Positions 45,471 through 55,764 are shown, counted from the first letter of the stretch. The stretch: 64,000 nucleotides of DNA from CAWGJF01 sp963822905 (GCA_963822905.1 CAWGJF010000001.1:1736001-1800000); one strand, 5' to 3'. The notes: generated by a model not told the origin, from the letters alone. A program made the numbers and translations.

Positions 45471-45947
45471 ATGAATCAAAAATCTAAACGAAGGATTGTA
45501 AGAGAAAGAGTTTTGCAAATACTTTATGCTTATGAATTGAATAACAGTTCTTTGCAAAACACGGTTGATGCAATATTAGTTGATGTTATAGATAGTGTAG
45601 ATCGCGATTTTGCAAAAAATCTGGTTTATAAAGTAGTAAATCATTCTGAAGAGTTTGATGAAAAAATTAAAAGACGTGTGGCTAACTGGGAAATGAACCG
45701 GATTGCTATCATTGATAAAATTTTATTAAGAATAGGAATTTGCGAATTACTATATTTTCCGGATATACCTCCTAAAGTTTCAATTAACGAGGTTATAGAA
45801 ATAGCGAAAGATTTTAGTACTGCGGGAAGCGGAAAATTCATTAACGGAATATTAGATGCAATTCTTATCGAAGAAAAAAATGAAGGTAAATTAAATAAAT
45901 CAGGGAGAGGTTTAGTTACTGAGACAATTACTCACCCGGGTGAATAG
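45471..45947 (+). CDS. nusB: Transcription antitermination factor NusB
   Basis: A 158-aa all-helical RNA-binding protein: RRIVRERVLQILYAYELNN at the N-terminus, NWEMNRIAIIDKILLRIGICELLY in the middle and PPKVSINEVIEIAKDFSTAGSGKFINGILD at the C-terminus, the last being the family signature. NusB with NusE binds boxA RNA in rRNA antitermination. The C-terminal 20 residues extend beyond the usual domain. It lies nine bases upstream of the MFS gene start. Confidence 0.94.
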   Translation: MNQKSKRRIVRERVLQILYAYELNNSSLQNTVDAILVDVIDSVDRDFAKNLVYKVVNHSEEFDEKIKRRVANWEMNRIAIIDKILLRIGICELLYFPDIPPKVSINEVIEIAKDFSTAGSGKFINGILDAILIEEKNEGKLNKSGRGLVTETITHPGE

Positions 45948-45956
45948 AAACTGTTG

Positions 45957-47201
45957 ATGAAAGGAAAAGCAAGAATATTTGCCTGGACTCTTTTCGATTT
46001 TGCAAACACTGCATTCTCGGTAATAGTTGTAACAGTTATTTATTCAAAATACTATTCAAATTATGTAACTGGTGGCCAAAAATGGTTATGGGGATTAGCC
46101 GTCAGTCTTTCAATGGTATTTGCTGCCATACTTAGTCCACCACTTGGTGCGATTGCTGATGTTTCAAGAAACCGCAAAAGATTTCTTTTGATTTTTACTT
46201 TGATTTCTGTTTCTTGCACTGCACTGATGTTTTTAGTTCAAAAGGGAGATGTCCTTTTAGGATTTATTCTTTTCATATTTGCAAATATCGGTTTTGAGGC
46301 CGGCCTCGTTTTTTATGATGCTTACCTTCCTAACTTAACTTCAAAGAAAAACTTTGGAAGAGTTTCCGGTTATGGATTTGCAATGGGTTATATTGGTGCA
46401 CTTGCTGTTCTCTTAATTGTAATGATGCTTCTTCCTGAACAATCAGCACATAGTTATTATTTTTATATCAGACTGTCATTTGTTATAGCCGCAGCATTCT
46501 TCTTCTTTTTCTCTTTACCAATGTTTCTTTTTGTTAGTGAGCCCAAAGTTACTGAACCCCTCAAAAAAGATTTGATAAGAGAAGGAACTAAAAAAAGTTT
46601 TAAAACTTTGAAGGAAATCTTTATTGGTAAAGAATATCCATCAATCAAAAAATTTCTATTAGCATTTTTTTTGTATAATGATGCAATAATCACAATAATT
46701 GCTTTTGCTTCAATTTTCGCTGCGAATACTTTAAAGATGAGTGACGAACAAATAATTTATTTTTTTGTAATTGTTCAAAGTACAGCCGTTGCTGGTTCAT
46801 TCATTTTCGGAATAATCTCAGATCACATTGGCCCTAAAAAAACAATAATGATTACGCTTTACATCTGGATTGCAGTAATTATCGGAGCATTCTTTGTAAA
46901 CACTATTCCGGAATTTTATATTATTGGCCTGATAGCCGGTATGTCAATTGGTTCATCACAATCGTGCAGTAGAAGTTTAATGGCACTTTTAACACCAAAA
47001 GATAGAGAAGCTGAGTTCTTTGGATTCTATGATGGGTTGTTTGGAAAATCTTCAGCAGTAGTTGGACCACTTTTTTATGGGATTATTTCGGATTTATCCA
47101 ATGAAAGATTCGCTGCACTTGCAATCGGGATATTTTTTATCGGCGGTCTAATACTCCTTAGTAAACTTAAAGAACCAAAAATGAATGAAATAGCTGATTA
47201 A
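45957..47201 (+). CDS. MFS transporter, UMF1/Atg22-like family
   Basis: A 414-aa transporter with 12 predicted membrane segments. FDFANTAFSVIVVTVIYSKYY at the N-terminus and FGRVSGYGFAMGYIGA are signatures of the UMF1 (Atg22-like) family; SIGSSQSCSRSLMALLTPKDREAEFFGFY is the conserved second-half motif. The ATG at 45957 is preferred to the TTG immediately before it. The substrate is unknown; the yeast relative exports amino acids from the vacuole. Confidence 0.9.
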   Translation: MKGKARIFAWTLFDFANTAFSVIVVTVIYSKYYSNYVTGGQKWLWGLAVSLSMVFAAILSPPLGAIADVSRNRKRFLLIFTLISVSCTALMFLVQKGDVLLGFILFIFANIGFEAGLVFYDAYLPNLTSKKNFGRVSGYGFAMGYIGALAVLLIVMMLLPEQSAHSYYFYIRLSFVIAAAFFFFFSLPMFLFVSEPKVTEPLKKDLIREGTKKSFKTLKEIFIGKEYPSIKKFLLAFFLYNDAIITIIAFASIFAANTLKMSDEQIIYFFVIVQSTAVAGSFIFGIISDHIGPKKTIMITLYIWIAVIIGAFFVNTIPEFYIIGLIAGMSIGSSQSCSRSLMALLTPKDREAEFFGFYDGLFGKSSAVVGPLFYGIISDLSNERFAALAIGIFFIGGLILLSKLKEPKMNEIAD

Positions 47202-47418
47202 AATTCTGTCAAACATATTTCTCTTTTGAAAATATTTATCTTAATATTTCTCACATATAGATTTTCATCCTATCGCATTACACACAATTGTAAAATCTAT
47301 TCTTTAATATTTTTAACAAATGTAAAATTAATACTTAAGGAATAAGAAGTTGCTTCCTATTTTATTTTGAGTAATATTTATTTGTATCTTTTCTTCTAAA
47401 GAATATTTACTCTAAAGT

Positions 47419-50400
47419 ATGTCTTACCTGATTTGTTATAAAAATGTTCTCCTTACTATAATAATTTACATTATTATTTTTGACCTGTGTTTTGCGCAAA
47501 CATCCAATTTGAAATCTGGTCATATTGGACTTGAACAAGGTCTATCTCAATCAACAGCTTATTCAATTGTTCAGGATGCACAGGGTTTTATGTGGTTTGC
47601 AACTCAGGATGGTCTTGACCGATATGATGGGTATTCAATTACAGTTTATAAGAACAAATCAAATGAGGAAAATTCTATTATTGACAATACAGTTTCCTGC
47701 CTATTAAGAGATCCACCTGGAAATTTATGGGTAGGTACATTCAAAGGTGGTCTTGACAGATATGATATCAAAGAAAATAAATTTTATCACCATACCCATA
47801 GCGAAATAGATGCAGGTTCAATCAGCGATAAAAGAGTAAATGTACTTTTTAAAGACTCTTACGGTAATATTTGGGTTGGTACAAATAGCGGGCTGGATTT
47901 ATATGACAAAATTACTAATACCTTCATTCATTACTTTTATAATTCAAAAGGTGTAAAACTTGTTAACGCTATTTGTGAAGATCGGGATAAGATATTATGG
48001 GTTGGATCTACGAATGGATTGTTTACAATCAACTTAAAAGATTCAACCGGGATAACACAAATCAGAAAATTTAATCCATCTTCTGTTGAGACTTCTATTG
48101 GAAAAGTAATTTCTCTTTTCGCTGATAATTCTGGAACACTGTGGATTGGTACCGAAGATGACTTCTTAAAAAGTTATGATATAAATAATAATAAGCTTGT
48201 TAATTATCCTCAAAGTGTTAAAGGCGTAAGGCCAATAATCAGCAACTCAGATGATTTTCTTTTATTTGGTTCACTTTTTACCCCAGGCTTGAGAATTTTG
48301 AATTTAAAAACTCAGAAGATTTCAAAAGTCTCTGATACACAAAATGATCTTGTCATTTCATTATTTAAAGACGAATCAGGGATAATATGGGCAGGAACAT
48401 TTTTCCACGGTATTTGTACTTTTGATCGGCGTAAAAATCGTTTTGCACACTACCTAAATAATCCCGATAACCCTGATGTTGTCATGTCAATTTTTGAAGA
48501 TCATAATAATGACTTATGGGTTGGGACTTTTGGCAACGGAGTAAAATATTTTAATGATAGTCGTGATAAAATCGTTAGCTTTATAAATAATCCTAAAAAT
48601 TCTAATAGTATCAGTAATAATAGAGTCCTCGCAATTGAAGAATTACCGGATAACACAATCTGGTTTGGAACAATTAGCGGCGGGCTTAACCGTTATAATA
48701 AATTGACAGGAACATTTAGACAATATAAACAACGCAATTCTTTAAACTCAAACGGAATTAGCAGTAATAATGTAACGTCGTTATACAATGATCACAAAGG
48801 AAATTTGTGGATTGGACATTATTATGGCGGAATCGACGTTTACAATAATTCCAACGGTACTTTTACGAGCATAGTACCAAAAGCACGTGATTCAATTTCA
48901 ATCAGCGGTTCAACAATAACAATTTTCAGGGAAGATAAAAAAGGAACTATCTGGATTGGAACACATGGAAGTGGTTTACTAAACTTCTTCCCGGAATCTT
49001 ATTCATTCAAACAGTTTATTATCTCAACGGGAAATCAAAAAGGAAAAACAGATTCAAATAATATAAAAGGTATTTCAGCTTTCTATATTGATAATAATGG
49101 AATAATCTGGATTGGAAGTGATGGTGATGGATTAATTAGATTTGATCCCTCAATAGAGTCTTCAACTTTTTTTACAATAAAGAATAATACCCCGGCTAAT
49201 ACAATTTACGGTATCTTACCCGATTCATCAGACAACCTGTGGCTGAGTACGAACTTTGGGATTTCACGTTTTAATATTAAAACAAAGACTTTCAGGACCT
49301 TTGATAAGTTCGATGGATTGCAGTCTAATGAATTTAACCAGGGTTCATATTTAGTGGGTTCTGACGGAGAACTATTTTTCGGTGGTATTAATGGGTTTAA
49401 TTCATTTTTTCCTGACAGAATAAAAGACAATGAAAATATTCCGCCCGTTTATATAACATCGTTTAAAGTTTTTGATAAAGTTATTAATCTTCCGGGCTCA
49501 ATCTCATCTGCAAAAGAAATTGAACTTTCTTACTCACAAAATTTTTTCTCCTTTGAATTTGTCTCGTTGAGTTACACTCTCCCTGAAAAGAATAAATATG
49601 CGTATATGCTTGAAGGATTTGACAAGGATTGGCATTTTGTTTCTGCACAACAAAGGTATGCAAGTTATACAAATCTTGATCCGGGTGAATATGTACTTCG
49701 AGTGAAAGGTTCAAATAATGATGGAATTTGGAATGAAACAGGCGCTTCACTTTCAATTATAATAACTCCTCCAATATGGATGACCTGGTGGTTCAGAGGG
49801 ATTTTAATATTTGCATTTATTTCATTAGGCCCGATTATTTATTCAAGAAGAGTAAAAACTTTGAAAAAAGAAAAAACACTTCAACTGGAAATCTCCCATA
49901 AATTAATACAAAAGCAGGAAGAAGAAAGAAGCCGCATAGCACAGGAAATGCATGATAGTATAGGACAGGACATCCTTTTCATTAAAAACCGTGCATTACT
50001 TACAATGAACAATACACCAATGGAATCTCAAACTTATGAACAGTTAAACCAGATTTCTGAAACTTCTTCCAAATCCCTTAAAACTCTTCGTGAAATATCA
50101 CATAATCTACGTCCTCCTGAGCTTGATCGTCTAGGACTAACTGAAACATTAAGAACAATTTTACTGCAGGCAAGGGAATCTACTTCGCTGAAAGTGATAG
50201 GCGAAGTTGAGGAAATTGACGGTTCGCTGAAAAGGGAAATGGAAATTAATGTTGTGAGAATATTGCAGGAAGCTCTTGGAAATATCATAAAACATTCGGA
50301 TGCAAGTGAATGTGAAGTTGAGATAAAAAAAATTAATGAAAAGATATGTTTCAATATAAACGACAATGGAAAAGGATTTGAGAATAATAGAGTTAATTCG

Positions 50401-50547
50401 GAAAATAAACTTTCAGTTGGTTTGGGAATTCCGGGAATTAAAGAACGTGTCAGGATTTTGGAAGGTAACATTGATATTGATTCCGTGATTGGCAAAGGAA
50501 CGAAAATTAAAATTAATATTCCGGTTCAAAATGAAACTAACATTTAA
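47419..50547 (+). CDS. Propeller-type sensor histidine kinase (HisKA_3)
   Basis: A 1042-aa membrane sensor. After a signal peptide come about 12 'regulator propeller' repeats (GNLWVGTFKGGLDRYD, GNIWVGTNSGLDLYD, GTIWIGTHGSGLLNFF) forming periplasmic beta-propellers, then a Y_Y_Y domain (KNKYAYMLEGFDKDWHFV), one membrane segment near residue 790, a NarX-type dimerisation domain with RSRIAQEMHDSIGQD (phospho-acceptor His845) and an HATPase_c domain (NDNGKGF, GLGIPGIKERV). Gut Bacteroides homologues sense polysaccharide breakdown products; the ligand here is unknown. The NarL-type regulator encoded five bases downstream is its evident partner. Confidence 0.93.
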   Translation: MSYLICYKNVLLTIIIYIIIFDLCFAQTSNLKSGHIGLEQGLSQSTAYSIVQDAQGFMWFATQDGLDRYDGYSITVYKNKSNEENSIIDNTVSCLLRDPPGNLWVGTFKGGLDRYDIKENKFYHHTHSEIDAGSISDKRVNVLFKDSYGNIWVGTNSGLDLYDKITNTFIHYFYNSKGVKLVNAICEDRDKILWVGSTNGLFTINLKDSTGITQIRKFNPSSVETSIGKVISLFADNSGTLWIGTEDDFLKSYDINNNKLVNYPQSVKGVRPIISNSDDFLLFGSLFTPGLRILNLKTQKISKVSDTQNDLVISLFKDESGIIWAGTFFHGICTFDRRKNRFAHYLNNPDNPDVVMSIFEDHNNDLWVGTFGNGVKYFNDSRDKIVSFINNPKNSNSISNNRVLAIEELPDNTIWFGTISGGLNRYNKLTGTFRQYKQRNSLNSNGISSNNVTSLYNDHKGNLWIGHYYGGIDVYNNSNGTFTSIVPKARDSISISGSTITIFREDKKGTIWIGTHGSGLLNFFPESYSFKQFIISTGNQKGKTDSNNIKGISAFYIDNNGIIWIGSDGDGLIRFDPSIESSTFFTIKNNTPANTIYGILPDSSDNLWLSTNFGISRFNIKTKTFRTFDKFDGLQSNEFNQGSYLVGSDGELFFGGINGFNSFFPDRIKDNENIPPVYITSFKVFDKVINLPGSISSAKEIELSYSQNFFSFEFVSLSYTLPEKNKYAYMLEGFDKDWHFVSAQQRYASYTNLDPGEYVLRVKGSNNDGIWNETGASLSIIITPPIWMTWWFRGILIFAFISLGPIIYSRRVKTLKKEKTLQLEISHKLIQKQEEERSRIAQEMHDSIGQDILFIKNRALLTMNNTPMESQTYEQLNQISETSSKSLKTLREISHNLRPPELDRLGLTETLRTILLQARESTSLKVIGEVEEIDGSLKREMEINVVRILQEALGNIIKHSDASECEVEIKKINEKICFNINDNGKGFENNRVNSENKLSVGLGIPGIKERVRILEGNIDIDSVIGKGTKIKINIPVQNETNI

Positions 50548-50552
50548 TTTAA

Positions 50553-51209
50553 ATGACTAATGATTTAAAAATAATTCTTGCAGATGATCATCCATTAATG
50601 AGAAAAGGTCTAAAAGACCTTTTTGAAGAAAATAAAAACAATTGGAAGGTTGTAGCTGAAGCAAGTGATGGTGAAGAAACACTTGAATTAATTGAAAAAT
50701 ATTATGATGCAATCCTGATTATAGATATTGATATGCCAAAACTGAACGGTCTTGAAGTTGCAAAAATAATTCAGACGAGGAAGCTCCAGGTAAAGGTTAT
50801 CATACTTACAATGTATGATAAAGAAAATATTTTTAACCGTGCAATGGATCTTGGAATATTGGCGTATGTTGTTAAAGACTCAGCAGCAAATGAAATTATT
50901 GACGCAGTTAAGAACGTTTCAGAGAATAAATTTTATATTAGCCCGTCAATTTCCAGTTTCCTTGTTAAAAGAGGACAGTTCTATTCATCAGGTTCAAGTG
51001 ATGCTGCTGGTATTTCAAATCTCACAGGGACAGAACGAAAGATATTAAAGATGATTGCCAATAATTTGACTACTAAAGAAATAGCAAATGATTTATTTAT
51101 AAGCGTACGAACTGTCGAAACTCACCGTTCAAATATTTGTAAAAAACTTAACCTCCACGGAACAAATGCACTTCTTCGTTTTGCTCTTGACAAGCGTGAT
51201 ATCCTTTAA
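50553..51209 (+). CDS. NarL/FixJ-type response regulator
   Basis: A 218-aa regulator: an N-terminal receiver with Asp58 in DIDMPKLNG and the conserved Lys in AYVVKDSAA, and a C-terminal LuxR helix-turn-helix (LTGTERKILKMIANNLTTKE, then IANDLFISVRTVETHRSNI). It is expected to be phosphorylated by the HisKA_3 kinase immediately upstream and then bind DNA. Palindromes just downstream, ahead of the next operon, are candidate targets. Confidence 0.94.
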   Translation: MTNDLKIILADDHPLMRKGLKDLFEENKNNWKVVAEASDGEETLELIEKYYDAILIIDIDMPKLNGLEVAKIIQTRKLQVKVIILTMYDKENIFNRAMDLGILAYVVKDSAANEIIDAVKNVSENKFYISPSISSFLVKRGQFYSSGSSDAAGISNLTGTERKILKMIANNLTTKEIANDLFISVRTVETHRSNICKKLNLHGTNALLRFALDKRDIL

Positions 51210-51235
51210 AAAAAATTATTCGTTTTAGATTTAAA

Positions 51236-51320
51236 TAAGTTAACTTAATATCCGTACTACTACGTAGAAAAATACATACTACTTACGATTGTTTTCTTCA
51301 GCATTCATACCTTATTTTTA
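51236..51320 (+). promoter_or_regulatory. Palindromes and promoter upstream of receiver/YCF48 genes
   Basis: TAAGTTAACTTA (51236-51247) is a perfect 12-bp palindrome and CTACGTAG (51260-51267) a perfect 8-bp one. They precede a promoter-like pair, TTGTTT (51289-51294) and TATTTTTA (51313-51320) with 18 bases between. Sites directly upstream of a -33 box are typical for activators; the NarL-type regulator encoded just before is a candidate. Binding is inference. Confidence 0.5.
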
Positions 51321-51334
51321 TTTAACCTAAGTGG

Positions 51335-51685
51335 TTGAATTCTATGAAGTACTTGATAATTGATGACAATAAAGATATTAGACAAATCATTAAACAGACT
51401 ATTAGTAAGGAAAATGATAGTATTTTTGAATGCTCTGATGGTGAAGAAGCCGTTAAAGCTTATTCATCTTCCCATCCGGATTTTGTTTTGATGGATATCC
51501 ACATGAAAAAGATGGATGGTCTAAAAGCAACAAATAAAATCCTGGAAAAATTTCCCGACGCTCGAATCATAATAATAACAGATAATGATACTGTTGCATT
51601 TCGAAATGCTGCAACTAAAGCCGGAGCACTAGCATTAATCTCAAAAGAAAATCTTACTTTATTAAAAGAGTATTTGCATATATGA
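51335..51685 (+). CDS. Stand-alone CheY-like receiver protein
   Basis: A 116-aa single receiver domain: IIDDNKDIRQII (acidic pair), phospho-acceptor Asp54 in LMDIHMKKMDG, Thr in IIITDND and Lys in LISKENL. It has no output domain, so it may act as a phosphate sink or contact a protein partner. The gene is 37 bases upstream of the secreted YCF48-repeat gene, in apparent co-transcription. Confidence 0.9.
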   Translation: MNSMKYLIIDDNKDIRQIIKQTISKENDSIFECSDGEEAVKAYSSSHPDFVLMDIHMKKMDGLKATNKILEKFPDARIIIITDNDTVAFRNAATKAGALALISKENLTLLKEYLHI

Positions 51686-51722
51686 AAATAACACAACAAA
51701 GTATTGAGGAGGAAATATATAT

Positions 51723-54164
51723 ATGAACCTTGTTAATAGAAATTTATCCTTTGTCCCTATTTCAATTATTTTGATTTCTTTTTTGCTGGTTGGTGTTGTA
51801 AACGCACAATGGATTTGGCAAAAACCATTACCACAGGGAAATCCCTTAAACAGGATTTGTTCTACTGATGCTAACAACGCTACGGCAGTAGGGAATGGAG
51901 GTACAATTATTAAAACCGCAGATGGCGGAACAAACTGGACGATTCAAACTAGTGGAACCACATTTGACCTTGATGCTGTTTCATTCGTTAATGTTAATAA
52001 TGGATGGGCTGGCGGAATGGATTTAGTTAACGGTCCTGGAGTTGTATTACATACAACAGATGGAGGAGAGAGTTGGGTTCCCAAATACACAAGTGTTTTT
52101 GCATATATTCTTGCAATCTCAGCCACTGATGTTAACACATGTACTGTAGCAGGATTTGATGCTCTTACAGGAGCAACAATCTTAAAGACAACAGATGGCG
52201 GGGATACCTGGACTTCTCAAACAGATCCTAATGTGACATTTCATTATGGCATTAGTTATAGTGATTCAAGTAACGGAACCATTGTTGGTGCTGCTGGTTC
52301 AATTTTAAGAACAACTAATGGTGGAACAAACTGGATTGATCAAACATCATCAAGCGGAACCACAGGTGATCTTTATGATGTTTCATTTGTTGATGCAAAT
52401 AATGGATTTGCTGTTGGAAGTGAAGATTCAAAAGGAATGATTTTAAGTACAACAGATGGCGGTGCAATCTGGAATAAATATATAGATAGTACCACACTTG
52501 GTTACCAGTCTGTTTCGTTTATTGATGCAAATACAGGAACAGCTGTGGGTAGTGGAGGCAAAATTCTAAGAACAACTGATGGAGGAAATACCTGGGGTGA
52601 ACAAATTAGTGGTACACCCAATCTATTACTCGGGGTCTCATTTATTGATACAAATACAGGAACAACGGTTGGTTTAGCTGGAGAAATAATCAAGACAACA
52701 GATGGTGGAGCAACTTGGTTTTTCCAATCAAGTGGAACTACTACGCACTCTAATCAGGGAGTTTCGTTTACTGATCTGGATAACGGAACAGTTGTTGGTT
52801 TAGGTGGAACAATTTTAAGAACCACCAATGCCGGATTTAACTGGTTTGAACAGGTGAGTGGAACTACAAGTGATCTTCAGGCAGTTTCATTTATTGATGC
52901 AAATAATGGTACAGCAACCGGTTATAGTGGAGTGATCTTAAGAACAACTGATGGCGGAAATAGTTGGATAATCCAGGATAGCCATTCATTTACAGCTTAT
53001 TTTGGAATTTCATGTACTGATTTGAATAATGGAACTGTTGTTGGCCAGGGTCCCGAAGCATTGGATGGTGCATTAATTAAACATACAACTGATGGAGGAA
53101 GTACCTGGGTTGTTCAGGCAAGTGGACTAACAAACTCAACAATTCTTTTCGCAGTTTCCTTTGTTGATGCAAACACAGGTTTTACTGTTGGCGAGAACGG
53201 ATCAATCGTAAAAACAACTGACGGAGGTGCCAACTGGATTCCTCAAACAAGTGGTACAACCTCAGAATTGCGTGGAGTATCATTCATCGATGCAAATAAT
53301 GGGACTGTTGTTGGTTTTACTTCTTCAGGTGAAGGAATAATTCTAAAAACAACCAACGGAGGTACTACATGGACAAATCAGACAACCGGAACGCCTGGCT
53401 TGTTGGCAGTTTCATTTTCTGATTTAAATAATGGAGTAGCAACTGGTAGTTTTGGTACCATTTTAAGGACTACAGATGGAGGTTCTTCCTGGGCACAAGA
53501 AGAAAGTGGAGTGGCGGGAGATATTTTTGCTGTTTCAATTACGAGTCAGGAATATGGAGCTGTGGTTGGCGTCTGGGGTGCAATACTTCGAACTGCGGGT
53601 AGCCTTCCGGTTGAGTTAGCAACATTTAAAGCAAATGCAAATCACAATAATGTTCTTTTAAACTGGACTACAGCTACAGAATCAAATAACCAGGGTTTTG
53701 AAATTCAAAGGAAGTCTTCAAAAAGTGATTTTGTGAAAGTAGGATTTGTTTCGGGATCAGGAACATCGACAGAACCAAAATCATATTATTACACCGACAA
53801 AAATCTGACTTCAGGAAAATATCTATATCGATTAAAACAAATTGACTTTGACGGAACATTTGAATATTCAGAAGCAGTAGAGGTTGAAGTTTCAGCCGTC
53901 AAAGAATTTTCTTTGGAACAGAACTATCCAAATCCATTTAACCCATCTACACAAATCGAATATAGCATTCCGTCTGATGGATTTGTCAGTTTGGAAGTTT
54001 ACAATAGTCTTGGACAAAAAGTTACCGATCTAGTTAATGGAAATTCGAAAGCAGGTAAATATCAAATTGTTTTTGATGCATCCAAATTTGCAAGTGGAGT
54101 TTACTATTACCGTTTGGAAGCAGGTAATAATATTTCTGTTAAGAAAATGATTTTGATGAAGTAA
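51723..54164 (+). CDS. Secreted YCF48-repeat protein with T9SS sorting domain
   Basis: An 813-aa exported protein with a strong ribosome site (GAGGAGG) and a signal peptide ending VVNAQ. About 14 repeats of some 45 residues follow the pattern VSFIDANNGTxVG ... GTILRTTDGGxxW, the YCF48/BNR-like propeller repeat; together they should form one or two beta-propellers. The last 80 residues are a T9SS type A C-terminal domain (SLEQNYPNPFNPSTQIEYSI ... GVYYYRLEAGN ... KKMILMK), directing the protein to the type IX secretion machinery. The function is likely surface binding; no catalytic site is visible. Confidence 0.92.
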   Translation: MNLVNRNLSFVPISIILISFLLVGVVNAQWIWQKPLPQGNPLNRICSTDANNATAVGNGGTIIKTADGGTNWTIQTSGTTFDLDAVSFVNVNNGWAGGMDLVNGPGVVLHTTDGGESWVPKYTSVFAYILAISATDVNTCTVAGFDALTGATILKTTDGGDTWTSQTDPNVTFHYGISYSDSSNGTIVGAAGSILRTTNGGTNWIDQTSSSGTTGDLYDVSFVDANNGFAVGSEDSKGMILSTTDGGAIWNKYIDSTTLGYQSVSFIDANTGTAVGSGGKILRTTDGGNTWGEQISGTPNLLLGVSFIDTNTGTTVGLAGEIIKTTDGGATWFFQSSGTTTHSNQGVSFTDLDNGTVVGLGGTILRTTNAGFNWFEQVSGTTSDLQAVSFIDANNGTATGYSGVILRTTDGGNSWIIQDSHSFTAYFGISCTDLNNGTVVGQGPEALDGALIKHTTDGGSTWVVQASGLTNSTILFAVSFVDANTGFTVGENGSIVKTTDGGANWIPQTSGTTSELRGVSFIDANNGTVVGFTSSGEGIILKTTNGGTTWTNQTTGTPGLLAVSFSDLNNGVATGSFGTILRTTDGGSSWAQEESGVAGDIFAVSITSQEYGAVVGVWGAILRTAGSLPVELATFKANANHNNVLLNWTTATESNNQGFEIQRKSSKSDFVKVGFVSGSGTSTEPKSYYYTDKNLTSGKYLYRLKQIDFDGTFEYSEAVEVEVSAVKEFSLEQNYPNPFNPSTQIEYSIPSDGFVSLEVYNSLGQKVTDLVNGNSKAGKYQIVFDASKFASGVYYYRLEAGNNISVKKMILMK

Positions 54165-54191
54165 ACTTATAAACTTAATAATCCATAGTTT

Positions 54192-54220
54192 AAGGGAAGG
54201 CAAAATCGCTTTCCCTTTTT
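54192..54220 (+). terminator. Terminator after the T9SS-exported protein gene
   Basis: AAGGGAA and TTCCCTT pair across a loop of about 12 bases and are followed by a run of T on the plus strand, 28 bases after the stop codon and before the convergent MocR gene. Confidence 0.7.
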
Positions 54221-54247
54221 ATTATAACAGGAAATAAAGAACCTTAG

Positions 54248-55753
54248 TCAGACAAATTTATTCAAAGTCTTTTTTAGTTTGGCAACTCCTTCAGTTATTT
54301 CTTTTTCTGTAAATGCTGTATACCCCAAAACCAATCCAGGTTTTTCAAAATACATGATAGAATAATCAGACAGCGGCTGTACCACAAGTTTATTTTTTAA
54401 AGCTTCAGCAGACACTTTTTTATCATTAAATATTTTTGGAAGCCAACCGATAATTTGCATTCCGGATGGTGCTGGGTTCACGGCGACCAGGTTTTTTAAA
54501 TTTGCATTAATCTCATTTATTAATAATTCTTGTCTTGATTTATAAAGCATTCGCATTTTCCTGATGTGCTTTGTAAAATGTCCCTCCTCGATATATTTTG
54601 CAAGAGCAACCTGTTCAATTATCGGGCTTTGCCTGTCAATAATATATTTCATTGTCAGAAATGGTTTGAGCATCTCTTTATCAGGCAAAACAAGATAACC
54701 CAATCTCAATCCCGGCACCAAAACTTTACTAAATGTTCCGAGATAAAGCACAGATTTATTTTGATCCATTCCCTGGAGAGAGGGCAGTGGATTACCAACA
54801 TACCTGAATTCGCTGTCATAGTCATCTTCAATTATCCAGCATTTATTTTTTTTAGCATAATTAAGTAACTGGATTCTTCTTGAAACTGACATTGTTAACC
54901 CAAGTGGAAACTGATGTGAGGGGGTTGTATAAATCAAATCAGGTTTTGGATTATGTTTTACTGAATAATCCAAATCTAATCCTTCATTATCGAGAGGACA
55001 GGGAATAATCGATGCTTCTGTTGAAATCATTGAAGCCCTGACACCCAAATAACCCGGATCTTCTAGCCAAACTTTACTTCCTTTTTTTAGAAAGACTCTA
55101 CCGATTAAATCCAATCCTTGCTGTGATCCATTAACAATCATTATCTGATCCGCATTACAATTAACTGCTCTGTAAGTTCTTAAATATGATGCAATCGCTT
55201 CACGTAAAGGTCTGAAGCCTGCTGCATCACCATACCCGAGATGCAGATTTGAAATATTCAGTGAATTTTGATTGATAATTTTCAACCAGGTTTTGATAGG
55301 AAATTCATTTATCGCAGGGATTCCATTTTGAAAAGGAACAATATCATTATCTGAAACATTTCTTTCTTCAACACTCTTAGCGTTTATTTTCTGATTAAGT
55401 TTTAATGAAATTTTATTACTTAACTTACCTGTAGCAATATTACTATCAATATTTATTTTACTTTTTGTTGTATAAGTATGATCCGGGATTTCATTCACAT
55501 AAGAACCTGACCCGGTTCGTCCGCTTATGTATCCTTCAATCCGTAATTGATCAAAAGCAATAGCAGCAGTATTCCGTGATACTTTCAATTCATTTGCCAG
55601 CGATCTTGTTCCGGGCAGCCTTTTTCCTGGTGTAATTTTTCCCTCAAGGATTGCTTTTCTTAACAAGTTGTACAACTGTTTGTATAATGGAATCTTTGAA
55701 TTGAAATCCAGGTTAAACGCAACTAGCGGTATTTCCTCAATTATTTTTGGCAT
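54248..55753 (-). CDS. MocR-type GntR/aminotransferase-like transcriptional regulator
   Basis: A 501-aa regulator with an N-terminal GntR winged helix (about 15-85; IPLYKQLYNLLRKAILEGKI, LPGTRSLANELKVSRNTAAIAFDQLRIEGY) and a class I aminotransferase-like domain: YGDAAGFRPLREAIASYLR, IIEDDYDSEFRY and the PLP-lysine segment TFSKVLVPGLRLGYLV. MocR proteins use PLP as effector. It is divergent from an EamA transporter gene and upstream of CMD and PPOX-like genes, a neighbourhood repeatedly seen for this family. Confidence 0.93.
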   Translation of the reverse strand: MPKIIEEIPLVAFNLDFNSKIPLYKQLYNLLRKAILEGKITPGKRLPGTRSLANELKVSRNTAAIAFDQLRIEGYISGRTGSGSYVNEIPDHTYTTKSKINIDSNIATGKLSNKISLKLNQKINAKSVEERNVSDNDIVPFQNGIPAINEFPIKTWLKIINQNSLNISNLHLGYGDAAGFRPLREAIASYLRTYRAVNCNADQIMIVNGSQQGLDLIGRVFLKKGSKVWLEDPGYLGVRASMISTEASIIPCPLDNEGLDLDYSVKHNPKPDLIYTTPSHQFPLGLTMSVSRRIQLLNYAKKNKCWIIEDDYDSEFRYVGNPLPSLQGMDQNKSVLYLGTFSKVLVPGLRLGYLVLPDKEMLKPFLTMKYIIDRQSPIIEQVALAKYIEEGHFTKHIRKMRMLYKSRQELLINEINANLKNLVAVNPAPSGMQIIGWLPKIFNDKKVSAEALKNKLVVQPLSDYSIMYFEKPGLVLGYTAFTEKEITEGVAKLKKTLNKFV

Positions 55754-55764
55754 AAGCTTATTTT

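Noticed and set aside
51723..53600. Tandem DNA repeat array or CRISPR-like structure in the YCF48 gene
   Set aside because: The periodicity of about 135-150 bases is the coding of repeated protein units with diverged DNA, not identical spaced repeats.
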